Shown piece by piece: positions 1 to 7,946 of a DNA stretch of 64,000 nt. The notes under the pieces were generated by a model. That model saw only the letters and a program-made list of their open reading frames with translations, made no database searches and was not told the origin of the DNA. Source of the stretch: Azospirillum brasilense (lineage in GTDB: Bacteria > Pseudomonadota > Alphaproteobacteria > Azospirillales > Azospirillaceae); NCBI RefSeq assembly GCF_001315015.1, contig NZ_CP012914.1, positions 2,600,501 to 2,664,500 on the forward strand. Direction: 5' to 3'. The position numbers and the translations under genes are program-made. Within the stretch, counting starts at the first letter, position 1; the number at the start of each line of letters is the position of its first letter.

Positions 1-704
1 GCACCGTCACGCCACTCCAGAAGCCACAGCCCCGGACGCCCGCCCCGGCAGCGCTCCAGTTCGGCGCGCCAGCGCGGATCGCCGACGCCCGGCTCCGCCG
101 TCCAACTGGGCGCCGGCGCGATCCGCCAGCGGGTGACCGCCGCGCTCGCCGCCGAGCGGCGGTTCGCATTCCGCGACGCATCCTGCAACAGGATTCCCGT
201 TACACCCGACGATTCGGCGGCCAACTGCAACCGCCGGCTCGCCGTCAGGTCGACTCCCCCGACCTCCCCCAGCACGGCGGACAGCCGCTTGCAGCGCAGC
301 GCCTCCTCCATCGCCCACAGGGCGTCGGTGTCGCGGGTCGCGCGCACGGCGATCAGCCGGTCGGGCGTCAGCCCATAGGCGGCCAGCCCGGCTGCGTGGA
401 GGTCGCGCCCGCGCACGACCCACAACGCGGGCGCCGCCGCGCTGGCGAGGCGGGCCAACAGATACGCGGCGAAAGCCGTCCCCGCCCCCGGCTCCTCCCC
501 CGCCACCTCGTGCAGGCAGCCGAGCGGCAGCCCCCCCGCCGGAAAGGCCCCGTCGAAGTCCGGCAGGCCGAAGGGCAGCACCCGCGCCCCCTCCCCGCCC
601 AGCCCTTCCAGGCCCCGGATGCGGGCGCGCAGATCGGCCAGAACGGCCGCCCGGTCTGCCGGGATTGCTTCTTCGCAAGACTCGGACGCGGGACATTCGG
701 GCAT
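1..704 (-). CDS. imuA: ImuA, accessory protein of the SOS mutasome (C-terminus outside window)
   Basis: The minus strand encodes about 234 residues from an ATG (MPECPASESC...) and runs off the left edge without a stop. Segments such as LPFGLPDFDGAFPAGGLPLG, GCLHEVAGE and LHAAGLAAYGLTPDRLI, followed by a block around KRLSAVLGEV, resemble the RecA/SulA-like fold of ImuA. In this family ImuA works with ImuB and DnaE2 in damage-induced translesion synthesis; imuB and dnaE2 are expected just beyond the edge (inference). A canonical LexA box lies 27 bp upstream of the start, which supports both the start choice and SOS control. Assignment rests on motif recognition plus the box, with no database comparison. 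Confidence 0.8.
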   Translation of the reverse strand, partial: MPECPASESCEEAIPADRAAVLADLRARIRGLEGLGGEGARVLPFGLPDFDGAFPAGGLPLGCLHEVAGEEPGAGTAFAAYLLARLASAAAPALWVVRGRDLHAAGLAAYGLTPDRLIAVRATRDTDALWAMEEALRCKRLSAVLGEVGGVDLTASRRLQLAAESSGVTGILLQDASRNANRRSAASAAVTRWRIAPAPSWTAEPGVGDPRWRAELERCRGGRPGLWLLEWRDG

Positions 705-730
705 GACTCGATTCCGTCTGGCAGGTATTT

Positions 731-745
731 GTTCCTGCTATGTTC
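731..745 (-). promoter_or_regulatory. LexA (SOS) box upstream of imuA
   Basis: The sequence GTTC-CTGCTAT-GTTC is an exact match to the GTTC-N7-GTTC direct repeat bound by LexA in alphaproteobacteria. It sits just upstream of the imuA start, where it would block transcription until RecA-stimulated LexA cleavage. Identification is by consensus and position. Confidence 0.8.
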
Positions 746-780
746 TATCATGTCCCATCTGCCCAGGGGAGTCCGGAAAT

Positions 781-810
781 GCGAAAGGGGGCGCCCTTTC
801 GGACGCCCCC
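781..810 (-). terminator. Rho-independent terminator of the Tim44-domain gene
   Basis: Read on the minus strand, GGGGGCG and CGCCCCC form a 7-bp G/C stem around a 10-nt loop, followed by TTTCGC. It lies about 30 nt after the stop of the Tim44-domain gene and separates it from the imuA promoter region. The T-run is short. Confidence 0.55.
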
Positions 811-840
811 CCGCAAGACCGGTTGAGGAGTGGAGAGTGG

Positions 841-1917
841 TCAGCCGGCCTGTTGGATCGCCGACAGGACCCAGCGCCCACCGCGCGGACGGGTGAAGGT
901 CCAGATTTCCGTGGCTTCGACCGGACGGTTCGGGTCGCCTTCGACCACGCGGTTGCTCGCGCGGTCCACCGTCACGTCGGTCAGCGAGAAGCGCATCGCC
1001 ACGGTGGCGTATTCCGCGTTGCCCTCGCGCCACGCCTCGGCCAGGTCGCCCTGGAGCAGGCGGACGTCGGACAGGCGGTTGACCACGCCGCGGTTGTGGT
1101 TGGCCGCCAGTTCCTCGGTGAAGTAGGAGGCCATCTCCGGCGTCACGGCGCCGCGCAGGGCCATCAGGTCCTCGTTCCCGTAGGCGGTCTGGACCGTGAC
1201 CAGCGTCTGCTCGAACGCCTGATAGTCGGCCGGGCCGATGCCCAGGTCGTCACGGCGCACGCCTGGGCGGCCGGAAGAGGCCGGACCCGCCGCCGCACCA
1301 CCGCGGGCGCCACCGCCCATCGGGTTTGCGCGCGCGTCCACCGCCTCGCGGTTCATGGCAGCCGGATTCGGGCCGGCATAGGCGGCGTTGGAAGCGCCCA
1401 TGCCCGCCGGCCGCGCCGCGCCCGCCGAGCGGTTGCGGAAGAAGCGCATGGCCAGACGGACGAGGAAGACGACCAGCAGGATCTGGAGGATGAAGCCCAG
1501 GATGCCCGCGAAGCTGCCCAGCCCGTCGAGGAAGCCGCCGCCGAACAGCATGCCGGCGATGCCGGCGCCGATCAGGCCGCCCATCAGCGCCGGCATGAAG
1601 CCCCCGCGCGAGAAGAAGCCCCCGCGCTGCGCCGCCGCCGGGGACGCCATGCCCGGCTGCTGCATGCCCGGCTGCTGCGCGCCCGGGGTCTGGGCCGGGG
1701 CGGCCGAGCGCTCCATCGGAGCGGCGCGCGGCGCGGTGTTGGTTTGGGCCGGCGCCTCGTAGGTGCGCGAGCCGCGGCTGCCCACGGAGCTGCTCTTGCC
1801 CGCGCGGGCATCGGCGGTGCCGGCGGTCAGCGCCACGGCCAGCGCCAGAGCAACGGCGCCGAAGGCGCGGGCCGGAGTGCGGGTGACGGAGCGGGGGGAT
1901 CGCGTTTTCTGGATCAT
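841..1917 (-). CDS. Tim44-like domain membrane protein
   Basis: A 358-residue protein. Residues about 15-37 form a signal or anchor helix (FGAVALALAVALTAGTADA). A low-complexity Ala/Pro/Gln/Gly stretch follows, then two hydrophobic segments (about 108-128 and 135-160, the second ending in LAMRFFRNRS). The C-terminal 130 residues have the bacterial Tim44 pattern (YQAFEQTLVTVQTAYGNEDL, then ATEIWTFTRPRGGRWVLSAI at the end). In mitochondria Tim44 is an import motor adaptor; bacterial relatives are inner-membrane proteins of largely unknown role. It is monocistronic, with its own hairpin terminator. Confidence 0.75.
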   Translation of the reverse strand: MIQKTRSPRSVTRTPARAFGAVALALAVALTAGTADARAGKSSSVGSRGSRTYEAPAQTNTAPRAAPMERSAAPAQTPGAQQPGMQQPGMASPAAAQRGGFFSRGGFMPALMGGLIGAGIAGMLFGGGFLDGLGSFAGILGFILQILLVVFLVRLAMRFFRNRSAGAARPAGMGASNAAYAGPNPAAMNREAVDARANPMGGGARGGAAAGPASSGRPGVRRDDLGIGPADYQAFEQTLVTVQTAYGNEDLMALRGAVTPEMASYFTEELAANHNRGVVNRLSDVRLLQGDLAEAWREGNAEYATVAMRFSLTDVTVDRASNRVVEGDPNRPVEATEIWTFTRPRGGRWVLSAIQQAG

Positions 1918-2055
1918 GGCCGTGTTCGGAAAAGCCCTCGGTTCAGGGGGACGCTCATCATGTAGCGTCCTCCTATATGGTATGGCTGCCCTGCTGTTTT
2001 AGAGGGACCACAACCAAACCGGCCAAAAAATACGCAGACCGCGTGCGGCGCCCGA

Positions 2056-2292
2056 TCAGGCGGAGGCGCGCTCCCACACGATTTCCCCCCTATGGAAAGA
2101 CCCCGCACCGGCCGGAACCACCGGCGTCAGCGGTGCTGCGCCCGTCCGTTCCGCTGCCCGCAGCGACGTCCAGACGCGGCGGCGGACCTCGATCTGGCGG
2201 CGGCAATCGCGCGAGCAATAGAGCGGCGCCGGCCCGCGCGGCGAACTGCGGCGGAACGGCTGTCCGCAGCAGGCGCAATAAAGCGTGGTCAT
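2056..2292 (-). CDS. Small zinc-finger-like protein
   Basis: A 78-residue protein starting MTTLYCACCGQPF. Two cysteine pairs, CACC and YCSRDC, resemble a treble-clef/zinc-ribbon knuckle of the kind seen in YacG-like or MYND-like small proteins. The start is chosen because GGGAGG lies 6 nt upstream of this ATG; the frame stays open further upstream but without a ribosome site. The C-terminal half is Arg/Ala rich and shows no domain. Function unknown; a metal-binding regulator or assembly factor is possible. Confidence 0.6.
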   Translation of the reverse strand: MTTLYCACCGQPFRRSSPRGPAPLYCSRDCRRQIEVRRRVWTSLRAAERTGAAPLTPVVPAGAGSFHRGEIVWERASA

Positions 2293-2775
2293 GATGATCC
2301 TCCCTGTTTTTTTCCGATGACTGGTGCCCCGCCCATCACCCTGTGGAGCGGGTGCCCGTTCGGTTCTTTTCGGTCTTAAGCCTCGACCTGCGCGCACCAT
2401 TGTTGTGCTTTGGGACGCCCCAGACCAGAGATGCCTTCGGCATATGGCCGTCCGAGAACCCGGCGATACCGGAAAAATCGTCGAAACAACAATTGCTTAG
2501 CTTCCGCAAATCCGGATCGCGCGTCCATTCGCCGCATCCGGTCCGCCACCCCCTCTCCGTTCGGACGATGACCTTGCGTCCGCCCGATCATCCGTATGAC
2601 GGCGGACCCGCCCGGGACGTGAGCGCGTCGGAGGTGCCGGACACCCGATGGAGATAGGCCGGGAACCGCCGGGCACAGCCGCGGGTTGCTCAACCCGACA
2701 CGCCCGACCGGCTCCGCCCACGGCTCCACCCGCCGGCGGCTCCCCACGGCGGCTCTCCTGCTCCGGTGAAGCCCC
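2293..2775. other. Intergenic region without a recognised gene
   Basis: About 480 bp between divergent genes. Open frames here have no ribosome site and no recognisable protein pattern, and no clear terminator, tRNA or operator was found. It contains a locally less GC-rich patch near 2460-2520 (AAAAATCGTCGAAACAACAA), which could hold promoters for the flanking genes; no convincing -35/-10 pair was identified. Confidence 0.4.
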
Positions 2776-3198
2776 ATGAGCGACATCCGCACGCGTCCCG
2801 CGCCCGCCTCCACCCTCTCGGGCGTCGCCACGGCGCCGCCGGTCATCCACATCGACCTGGAAAGGCTGGAGCGGCTGCGCCGGCTGACCCGGCTGATGGA
2901 CACGCGCTGGCGCGTTCCCGGCACCCGCATCCCCTTCGGGCTGGACGGCATCGCCGCGCTGGTCCCGATCGCCGGCAGCACGGCGACCACCGTGGTGGCC
3001 GCCTACATCGTCATGGAGGCCGCCCGCTTCGACCTTCCGAAAAGCCTGATCGCCCGGATGATCGCCAACATGGCCGTGGATTGGGCCGGCGGTTCGGTCC
3101 CGGTGATCGGCGCCCTCTTCGACATCGGCTTCAAGGCCAACCGCCGCAACCTGAATCTGCTGCTGGAGCATCTGGAGAACCGGCTGGCGGCCGCCTGA
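2776..3198 (+). CDS. DUF4112 family membrane protein
   Basis: A 140-residue protein with the DUF4112 signature: LERLRRLTRLMDTRWRVPGT, then PFGLDGIAALVPIAGS, a hydrophobic helix (TTVVAAYIVMEAARF) and VPVIGALFDIGFKANRRN near the C-terminus. The family consists of small predicted membrane proteins of unknown function. The first ATG follows a purine-poor region with no strong ribosome site, so the start is moderately certain. The FNR box of hemN begins 33 bp after its stop. Confidence 0.8.
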   Translation: MSDIRTRPAPASTLSGVATAPPVIHIDLERLERLRRLTRLMDTRWRVPGTRIPFGLDGIAALVPIAGSTATTVVAAYIVMEAARFDLPKSLIARMIANMAVDWAGGSVPVIGALFDIGFKANRRNLNLLLEHLENRLAAA

Positions 3199-3230
3199 CG
3201 GGCGAACCTGACCGGCGGGCGTTCGAACGC

Positions 3231-3244
3231 TTGACTTGTGTCAA
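3231..3244 (+). promoter_or_regulatory. FNR/Anr-type box upstream of hemN
   Basis: TTGACTTGTGTCAA is a perfect inverted repeat TTGAC-N4-GTCAA, matching the FNR/FnrL/Anr consensus. Its centre (3237.5) lies 42 bp before the ATG at 3280. If it acts as a class II activator site at -41.5, transcription would start at or next to the A of the start codon. The box overlaps a GTG that would otherwise extend the hemN frame, arguing against that longer start. Confidence 0.8.
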
Positions 3245-3279
3245 AGCGGCGGACGGCGGTCTGCACGATCCTCCCCGCC

Positions 3280-4683
3280 ATGAACGCGATCTCCCCCGTG
3301 GCCTGCGCCACCGCCCCGACCGCCCCGCTGAACGCCGCTCTGCTGGCCAAGTACGACGGGCTGCGGGTGCCCCGCTACACCAGCTACCCGACGGCGCCGC
3401 ACTTCACGGCCGCCGTGGGGGCGGAGCGCTACGCGGACTGGCTGGCGGAGCTGGACACGGCGGCGCACACGGGGTCGCTGTACCTGCACGTGCCCTTCTG
3501 CGCGAAGATGTGCTGGTACTGCGGTTGCCACACCAAGATCGTCGCCCGCTACGCCCCCATCGCCGAGTATCTCGGCCATCTGCGCCGCGAGATCGGCATG
3601 GTCGCCGACCGCATTTCCGGACGGCTGCGGGTGCGGCACATCCATTTCGGCGGCGGCACGCCGACCATGATGGCGCCGGACGACTTCGAATCGCTGATCG
3701 CCCTGCTGCGCGAGCGCTACGACGTGACGCCGGACGCCGAGATCGCGGTGGAGATCGACCCGCGCACCCTGACCCGCGAGATGGCCGAGGCGCTGGGCCG
3801 CGCCGGGGTCAACCGCGCCTCGCTCGGCGTGCAGGACTTCGACGCTTCGGTGCAGGCGGCCATCAACCGCATCCAGCCGCGGGAGCAGACCGAGCAGACG
3901 CTGGAATGGCTGCGCGCCAACGGCATCCGCCACATCAACCTCGACCTGATGTACGGCCTGCCCGGCCAGTCGGTTGAGAGCGTCGCGCGGTCCGCCGAGA
4001 TCGCCCTGACCATGGCGCCGGACCGGCTGTCGGTCTTCGGCTACGCCCATGTGCCGTGGATGAAGACGCACCAGAAGAAGATCGACGAGTCGGCGCTCGC
4101 CGGCACGCTCGGCCGCTGGGAGCAGTTCGCGGCCATCGCCGCTGTGCTGACCGACGCCGGCTTCCAGCCCATTGGCCTCGACCACTTCGCCCGGCCCGAC
4201 GACGAGCTGGCCGTGCAGCAGAGCGAGGGGCGGCTCAGCCGCAACTTCCAGGGCTACACGACCGACGACGCGGAGGTGCTTCTGGGCTTCGGCGCCTCCT
4301 CCATCGGGGCGCTGCCGCAGGGCTATGTGCAGAACGCCGTTCCCTTCGACCAGTACGCCCAGGCCGTCGAGGCCGGAACCTTCCCGACTGGCAAGGGGCT
4401 GACGCTGACCGCCGACGACCGGCTGCGCCGCGACCTGATCGTGCGGCTGATGTGCGACCTGTCGGTGGATGTCGGCGCGGTGGCCGAGGCCCACGGGCTG
4501 GCCGCCGGGACCTTCGACGCCGACCTGGAGGCCATGGCCGATCTGGTGGCCGACGGGGTCGCCGTGGTGGAGGGCCGCCGCGTCCATGTGCCGGAGCCCG
4601 CCCGCCCGCTGATGCGCATCGTCGCCGCGCGCTTCGACACCTACCTGTCCACCGGCGCCGGGAAGCACAGCCGCGCGGTGTGA
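3280..4683 (+). CDS. hemN: Oxygen-independent coproporphyrinogen III oxidase (radical SAM)
   Basis: 467 residues, close to the usual HemN length of about 457. The enzyme oxidatively decarboxylates coproporphyrinogen III to protoporphyrinogen IX when oxygen is absent, using S-adenosylmethionine and a 4Fe-4S cluster. The cluster motif CAKMCWYCGC is at residues 74-83, preceded by RVPRYTSYPTAPHF and followed by HFGGGTPT and the QDFD/INLDLMYGLPGQ blocks typical of HemN. The start at MNAISPV is chosen because the upstream GTG lies inside the FNR box; no Shine-Dalgarno is visible, so the message may be leaderless. Anaerobic induction by an FNR-family regulator is inferred from the box. Confidence 0.93.
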   Translation: MNAISPVACATAPTAPLNAALLAKYDGLRVPRYTSYPTAPHFTAAVGAERYADWLAELDTAAHTGSLYLHVPFCAKMCWYCGCHTKIVARYAPIAEYLGHLRREIGMVADRISGRLRVRHIHFGGGTPTMMAPDDFESLIALLRERYDVTPDAEIAVEIDPRTLTREMAEALGRAGVNRASLGVQDFDASVQAAINRIQPREQTEQTLEWLRANGIRHINLDLMYGLPGQSVESVARSAEIALTMAPDRLSVFGYAHVPWMKTHQKKIDESALAGTLGRWEQFAAIAAVLTDAGFQPIGLDHFARPDDELAVQQSEGRLSRNFQGYTTDDAEVLLGFGASSIGALPQGYVQNAVPFDQYAQAVEAGTFPTGKGLTLTADDRLRRDLIVRLMCDLSVDVGAVAEAHGLAAGTFDADLEAMADLVADGVAVVEGRRVHVPEPARPLMRIVAARFDTYLSTGAGKHSRAV

Positions 4684-4702
4684 GCGTGACACCCCTGTGA
4701 TC

Positions 4703-4731
4703 GGCAGGCAAAAAGGCGCTTTTTGCCTGCC
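4703..4731 (+). terminator. Perfect 13-bp hairpin after hemN
   Basis: GGCAGGCAAAAAG and CTTTTTGCCTGCC form a perfect 13-bp stem with a 3-nt loop, 20 bp after the hemN stop. Because the A/T run is inside the stem rather than after it, this is not a textbook intrinsic terminator, but it probably ends or stabilises the hemN transcript. Confidence 0.5.
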
Positions 4732-4760
4732 TCTGGCCTTCCGTGCGCAAATCGGCGAAA

Positions 4761-4810
4761 CTGGAGCCTGTTGAACGCCTTTGCGGACATGGCAAAGGGA
4801 CAGGCTCCAG
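4761..4810 (+). promoter_or_regulatory. Nested hairpin in the leader of the GST gene
   Basis: An 11-bp perfect outer stem (CTGGAGCCTGT with ACAGGCTCCAG) encloses a 7-bp inner stem (CCTTTGC with GCAAAGG) with a 7-nt loop and a small asymmetric internal loop. The structure ends 12 nt before the ATG of the GST gene, so in RNA it would abut the ribosome site. Function is unknown: translational control, attenuation, or an inserted palindromic repeat are all possible. Confidence 0.5.
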
Positions 4811-4822
4811 GGACGGGCACCG

Positions 4823-5443
4823 ATGATCACGCTCTACACCTTCGCCTCGCCGAATGGGCAAAAGGCTTCGATCCTGCTGGAAGAGCTGGGTCTCACCTAC
4901 AAGGTCCACAAGGTCGACCTCGTGGCCGGCGAAGGCCGTCAGCCCGACTATCTGGCGGTCAGCCCGATCGGCAAGATTCCCGCCGTCGTCGAGGATCTGC
5001 CCGGCGGCAGGAAGCGCCGCCTGTTCGGGTCGGGGGCCATCCTGCTGCATTACGCGGAGCGCACCGGCCGCCTGCTGCCCGAGGACGAGGACGAGCGGGC
5101 GGAGGCGCTGAGCTGGCTGATGCTGGGCGTCAGCGACCTCGGCCCCTCGGGCTTGAGCAAGTTCCGCTTCGCCGTCATGGCGCCGGAGAAGATCCCCTAC
5201 GCCATCGACTATTTCAAAGGCGAGCTGCAGCGCATCCACGCCGCAATGGAGGAGCGTCTGGGCGTGTCGGACTATCTGGCCGGCGGCGCCTTCTCCATCG
5301 CCGACATCGCCTGTTTCCCCTTCGTCGCCGTGGCCGCCAAGGCGGAGGGCAACGTGCTGGACCGCTACCCCAACCTGAAGCGCTGGCACGACGCGGTCGC
5401 GGAACGCCCTGCGGTCAAGCGCGGCATGGCGGTGCCGGAGTGA
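4823..5443 (+). CDS. Glutathione S-transferase, YfcG/YghU-like (Nu class)
   Basis: 206 residues. The N-terminal thioredoxin fold has YTFASPNGQKASILLEELGL, matching the (T/S)PNG-K-SI-LEE pattern of Nu-class enzymes, and the cis-proline loop SPIGKIPAVVED. The helical C-terminal domain contains FSIADIACFPF. Nu-class members bind two glutathiones and act mainly as disulfide reductases. The start at MITLYTF is chosen from family alignment; upstream codons belong to the leader hairpin. The gene is followed closely by a lipoprotein gene, probably co-transcribed. Confidence 0.85.
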   Translation: MITLYTFASPNGQKASILLEELGLTYKVHKVDLVAGEGRQPDYLAVSPIGKIPAVVEDLPGGRKRRLFGSGAILLHYAERTGRLLPEDEDERAEALSWLMLGVSDLGPSGLSKFRFAVMAPEKIPYAIDYFKGELQRIHAAMEERLGVSDYLAGGAFSIADIACFPFVAVAAKAEGNVLDRYPNLKRWHDAVAERPAVKRGMAVPE

Positions 5444-5451
5444 GCCGCCGC

Positions 5452-5916
5452 ATGACCCGCCCGACCGCCGCCCTGCTTGCCCTCGCCGTGACGCTTCCCC
5501 TTCTCGGTGCCTGCCAGACCGCCCCGGACGGGGCGGAGGCGCAGTCTCTGCTCCCCGCCGACGCCGATCCCGGCACCTATTGGCAGGGCGACCGCAGCCA
5601 AGCCTACGAGCGCGCCTATGTCGTCGCCCGCAACCCGCAGGAATGGAACGATCTCTGGGCCCGCGTCGGCGAGGCCGCGCCGGGTCCCCTGCCCGGCGAC
5701 CGCATGGCCGCGGCGGTCTTCCTCGGCCCGCGCGACACCGGCGGCTACGGCGTGTCCATCGTCAGCGCGCGGGCGTCCGGCGGCGACGTGGTCGTCGGCT
5801 ACCGCGAGCGCGTTCCGGGCCCGGCCCAGGCGGTGGCGCAGATGCAGACGTCGCCTTATGCGGTGCGGCTGATCCCGATGGCGGCGGGAGCGGCGAAGTT
5901 TCAAAGGGAGAAGTGA
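5452..5916 (+). CDS. PrcB-like lipoprotein
   Basis: 154 residues with a lipoprotein signal peptide (MTRPTAALLALAVTLPLLGA followed by Cys21; lipobox LLGAC). The C-terminal part (YVVARNPQEWNDLWARVG, then AAVFLGPRDTGGYGVSIVSA and VVGYRERVPGP) matches the PrcB C-terminal domain, first known from a protease-complex subunit of spirochaetes and widespread as a small periplasmic module. Function here is unknown. It starts 8 bp after the GST stop, suggesting an operon, and ends just before a palindromic repeat shared with the convergent dppC. Confidence 0.75.
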   Translation: MTRPTAALLALAVTLPLLGACQTAPDGAEAQSLLPADADPGTYWQGDRSQAYERAYVVARNPQEWNDLWARVGEAAPGPLPGDRMAAAVFLGPRDTGGYGVSIVSARASGGDVVVGYRERVPGPAQAVAQMQTSPYAVRLIPMAAGAAKFQREK

Positions 5917-5929
5917 GGGGGCGCGGTTG

Positions 5930-6040
5930 CCCCCACCCTTCCCACGGCTTCGCCGCGGGCCCCTTCCCTCCCCCGCTTCGCAGGAGAGGGAGATTATCCC
6001 CTCCCCTGCGCAGCGGGGGAGGGTCAGGGAGGGGGCAAGA
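5930..6040. repeat. Dispersed G+C-rich palindromic intergenic element, copy 1
   Basis: Two facing copies of a C-rich/G-rich motif (core CTCCCCCGCTTCGCAGG and CCCTGCGCAGCGGGGGAGGG) between the convergent PrcB-like and dppC genes. The arms can fold into adjacent hairpins and a larger stem. The same core recurs near 7.98, 22.84, 38.16, 40.19, 52.05, 55.33 and 63.89 kb. It may serve as a bidirectional transcription end. Confidence 0.7.
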
Positions 6041-6050
6041 CCTCGCCCCC

Positions 6051-6959
6051 CTACCGCTTCCCCACCACCCGCGGATCCAGCGCGTCCTGCAGCCCGTCGC
6101 CCAGCAGGTTGACGGCGATCACCGTCAAAAAGATCAACAGCCCCGGCCACACCGCCAGCAGCGGCGCGGTTCCCACCAGCTCCTGCGCGTTGGTCAGCAT
6201 GTTGCCCCAGGAGGGCAGCGGCGGCTGGATGCCCAGCCCGAGGAAGCTCAGCACGGACTCCAGCAGGATCACGTTGCCGACCGTCAGCGTCGTCGCCACC
6301 ACGGCGGGGGCCGCGACGTTCGGCAGGATGTGGGCCAGCATGATGCGGCGGCTGCCCGCCCCCATCGCCACCGCCGCCCGCACATAGTCGCGCCGCCGTG
6401 CCGACAGGGTGGCCCCGCGCACCAGCCGCGCCACCGTCGTCCAGCCGAACAGCGCCACCAGAACGACGATGCGCAGCAGGCTGGCGTCCTCCGATCCCGC
6501 CACCTCCGGGGGGATGCCCAGCCGCGTCAGATCGATGGCACCCAGCACGATCAGCAACGGCAGCAGCGGCAGCGCGATCAGCCCGTCGGTGACGCGCATC
6601 AGCAGATCGTCGAGCCGCCCGCCGAAATAGCCGGCCAGCAGCCCGATCCCCGTGCCGATGACGGCGGAGGCCAGCGCCGCCGTCACGCCGACGAACAGCG
6701 ACACCCGCCCGCCGTAGAGCAGCCGCACCAGCACGTCGCGCCCCAGCTCGTCCGTGCCCAGCGGGTGCAGGGCCGAGGGCGGGCCGAAGCGGTCGAGCAG
6801 GCTGATGCCCGTCGCCTCCACCCCCAGCCAGTGTTCCACCCAGGGCGCCGCCACCGCGGCGACGGCCAGGACCAGCAGCAGCAGGGCGCTGGCCACCGCC
6901 AGCCGGTGGCGGGCGAAGCGCCGCAGGAAGCGCCCAGCCTTCAAGCGCCCGGCCCTCAC
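6051..6959 (-). CDS. Peptide/nickel ABC importer permease, DppC type
   Basis: 302 residues, inner membrane. A basic N-terminus (LKAGRFLRRFARHR) precedes the first membrane helix (LAVASALLLLVLAVAAVAAP), then LHPLGTDELGRDVLVRLLYG, the classic DppC/OppC signature, and a cytoplasmic EAA-type loop AAVAMGAGSRRIMLAHILPN for contact with the ATPase. The C-terminus ends in NLLGDGLQDALDPR, also family-typical. The GTG start overlaps the dppB stop by 4 bp (GTGA), indicating translational coupling. It is the last gene of its cluster; no ATPase gene follows. Confidence 0.9.
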   Translation of the reverse strand: MRAGRLKAGRFLRRFARHRLAVASALLLLVLAVAAVAAPWVEHWLGVEATGISLLDRFGPPSALHPLGTDELGRDVLVRLLYGGRVSLFVGVTAALASAVIGTGIGLLAGYFGGRLDDLLMRVTDGLIALPLLPLLIVLGAIDLTRLGIPPEVAGSEDASLLRIVVLVALFGWTTVARLVRGATLSARRRDYVRAAVAMGAGSRRIMLAHILPNVAAPAVVATTLTVGNVILLESVLSFLGLGIQPPLPSWGNMLTNAQELVGTAPLLAVWPGLLIFLTVIAVNLLGDGLQDALDPRVVGKR

Positions 6960-7921
6960 GCCCCGTCCCCCTTGAAGGAGATGCGCGGGTCCAGCCCCGC
7001 GTAGGCGGCGTCGGCCAGCAGGTTGCCAGCCAGCGTCGTCAGCGTGGCGAACAGCAGCGCCACCAGCGCCACGTTCAGGTCGTTGCCCATGATGCTGTCG
7101 TAGATCAGCTTGCCCATGCCCGGCCAGGCGAACATCGTCTCGGTCACCAGCGCGCCGGAGAAGAGGGCGCCGAACTCCAGCGCCACGATGGTCACGATGG
7201 GGATGGTCGCGTTGCGCAGCGCGTGGCGCCAAACCACCCGCCCCTCCCCCAGCCCCTTGGCGCGGGCGGTGCGGATGTAATCCTGGCGAAGCTCCCCCAT
7301 CATCGCGGCGCGGACGTAGCGCGTGTAGCCGCCGATGCTCGCCAGGGTCAGCGAGGCCACCGGCAGCACGAGGTAGGGCAGCCGCTCCCACCAGCCCTCC
7401 CCGCCCACCGGGCCGAGACCGGAGGCGGGCAGCCATTGCAGTTCCACCGCGAAGAGCAGGATCAGCAGCAGCGCCAGCCAGAAGGCCGGGACGGAGATGC
7501 CGGCGAAGCAGAACAGGTTGATGGCGTTGTCCGCCCAGCCGTAGGGCCGCCGCGCCGCGTAGACGCCAAGCGGCAACGCCACCGCCAGGGTCAGCGCCAT
7601 CGCCGCGCCGAGCAGCAGCAGCGTGTTGCCCAGCCGCGGCAGCAGGATCGTCAGCACCGGCTGCGCGTAGAGCCGGGAGAAGCCGAAATCCCCCATCAGC
7701 GCCGCCTGGAGCCAGTGCCAGTAACGGTCCAGCAAGGGCTTGTCGAGGCCGTAGAGCGCCTTCAGCCGCGCCGCGTCGGCGGGCGTGGCGCGGGGATTGC
7801 CGGCCAGCATCATGTCCACCGGATCGCCCGGCATCAGCGTCATCAGGACGGTGATGACGAAGCTCATCAGCAGCAGGACGACCAGAGCCTGGAGCAGGCG
7901 GGAGGCGAGGAAGCGGGTCAT
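6956..7921 (-). CDS. Peptide/nickel ABC importer permease, DppB type
   Basis: 321 residues with six predicted membrane helices. The N-terminus TRFLASRLLQALVVLLLMSF and the motif LMPGDPVDMML are characteristic of DppB/OppB; the EAA-type loop is ARAKGLGEGRVVWRHALRN and the C-terminus has LADAAYAGLDPRI. It pairs with the overlapping dppC to form the channel for substrates delivered by the upstream binding protein. The start ATG is set by family alignment; about 130 bp containing a palindromic repeat separate it from the binding-protein gene. Confidence 0.9.
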   Translation of the reverse strand: MTRFLASRLLQALVVLLLMSFVITVLMTLMPGDPVDMMLAGNPRATPADAARLKALYGLDKPLLDRYWHWLQAALMGDFGFSRLYAQPVLTILLPRLGNTLLLLGAAMALTLAVALPLGVYAARRPYGWADNAINLFCFAGISVPAFWLALLLILLFAVELQWLPASGLGPVGGEGWWERLPYLVLPVASLTLASIGGYTRYVRAAMMGELRQDYIRTARAKGLGEGRVVWRHALRNATIPIVTIVALEFGALFSGALVTETMFAWPGMGKLIYDSIMGNDLNVALVALLFATLTTLAGNLLADAAYAGLDPRISFKGDGA

Positions 7922-7946
7922 GGAGTGTTGAGGGCGTTGCTGAGCG

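Noticed and set aside
3238-3279. Longer hemN start at GTG 3238
   Set aside because: The codon lies inside the FNR box and the added residues are not family-like.
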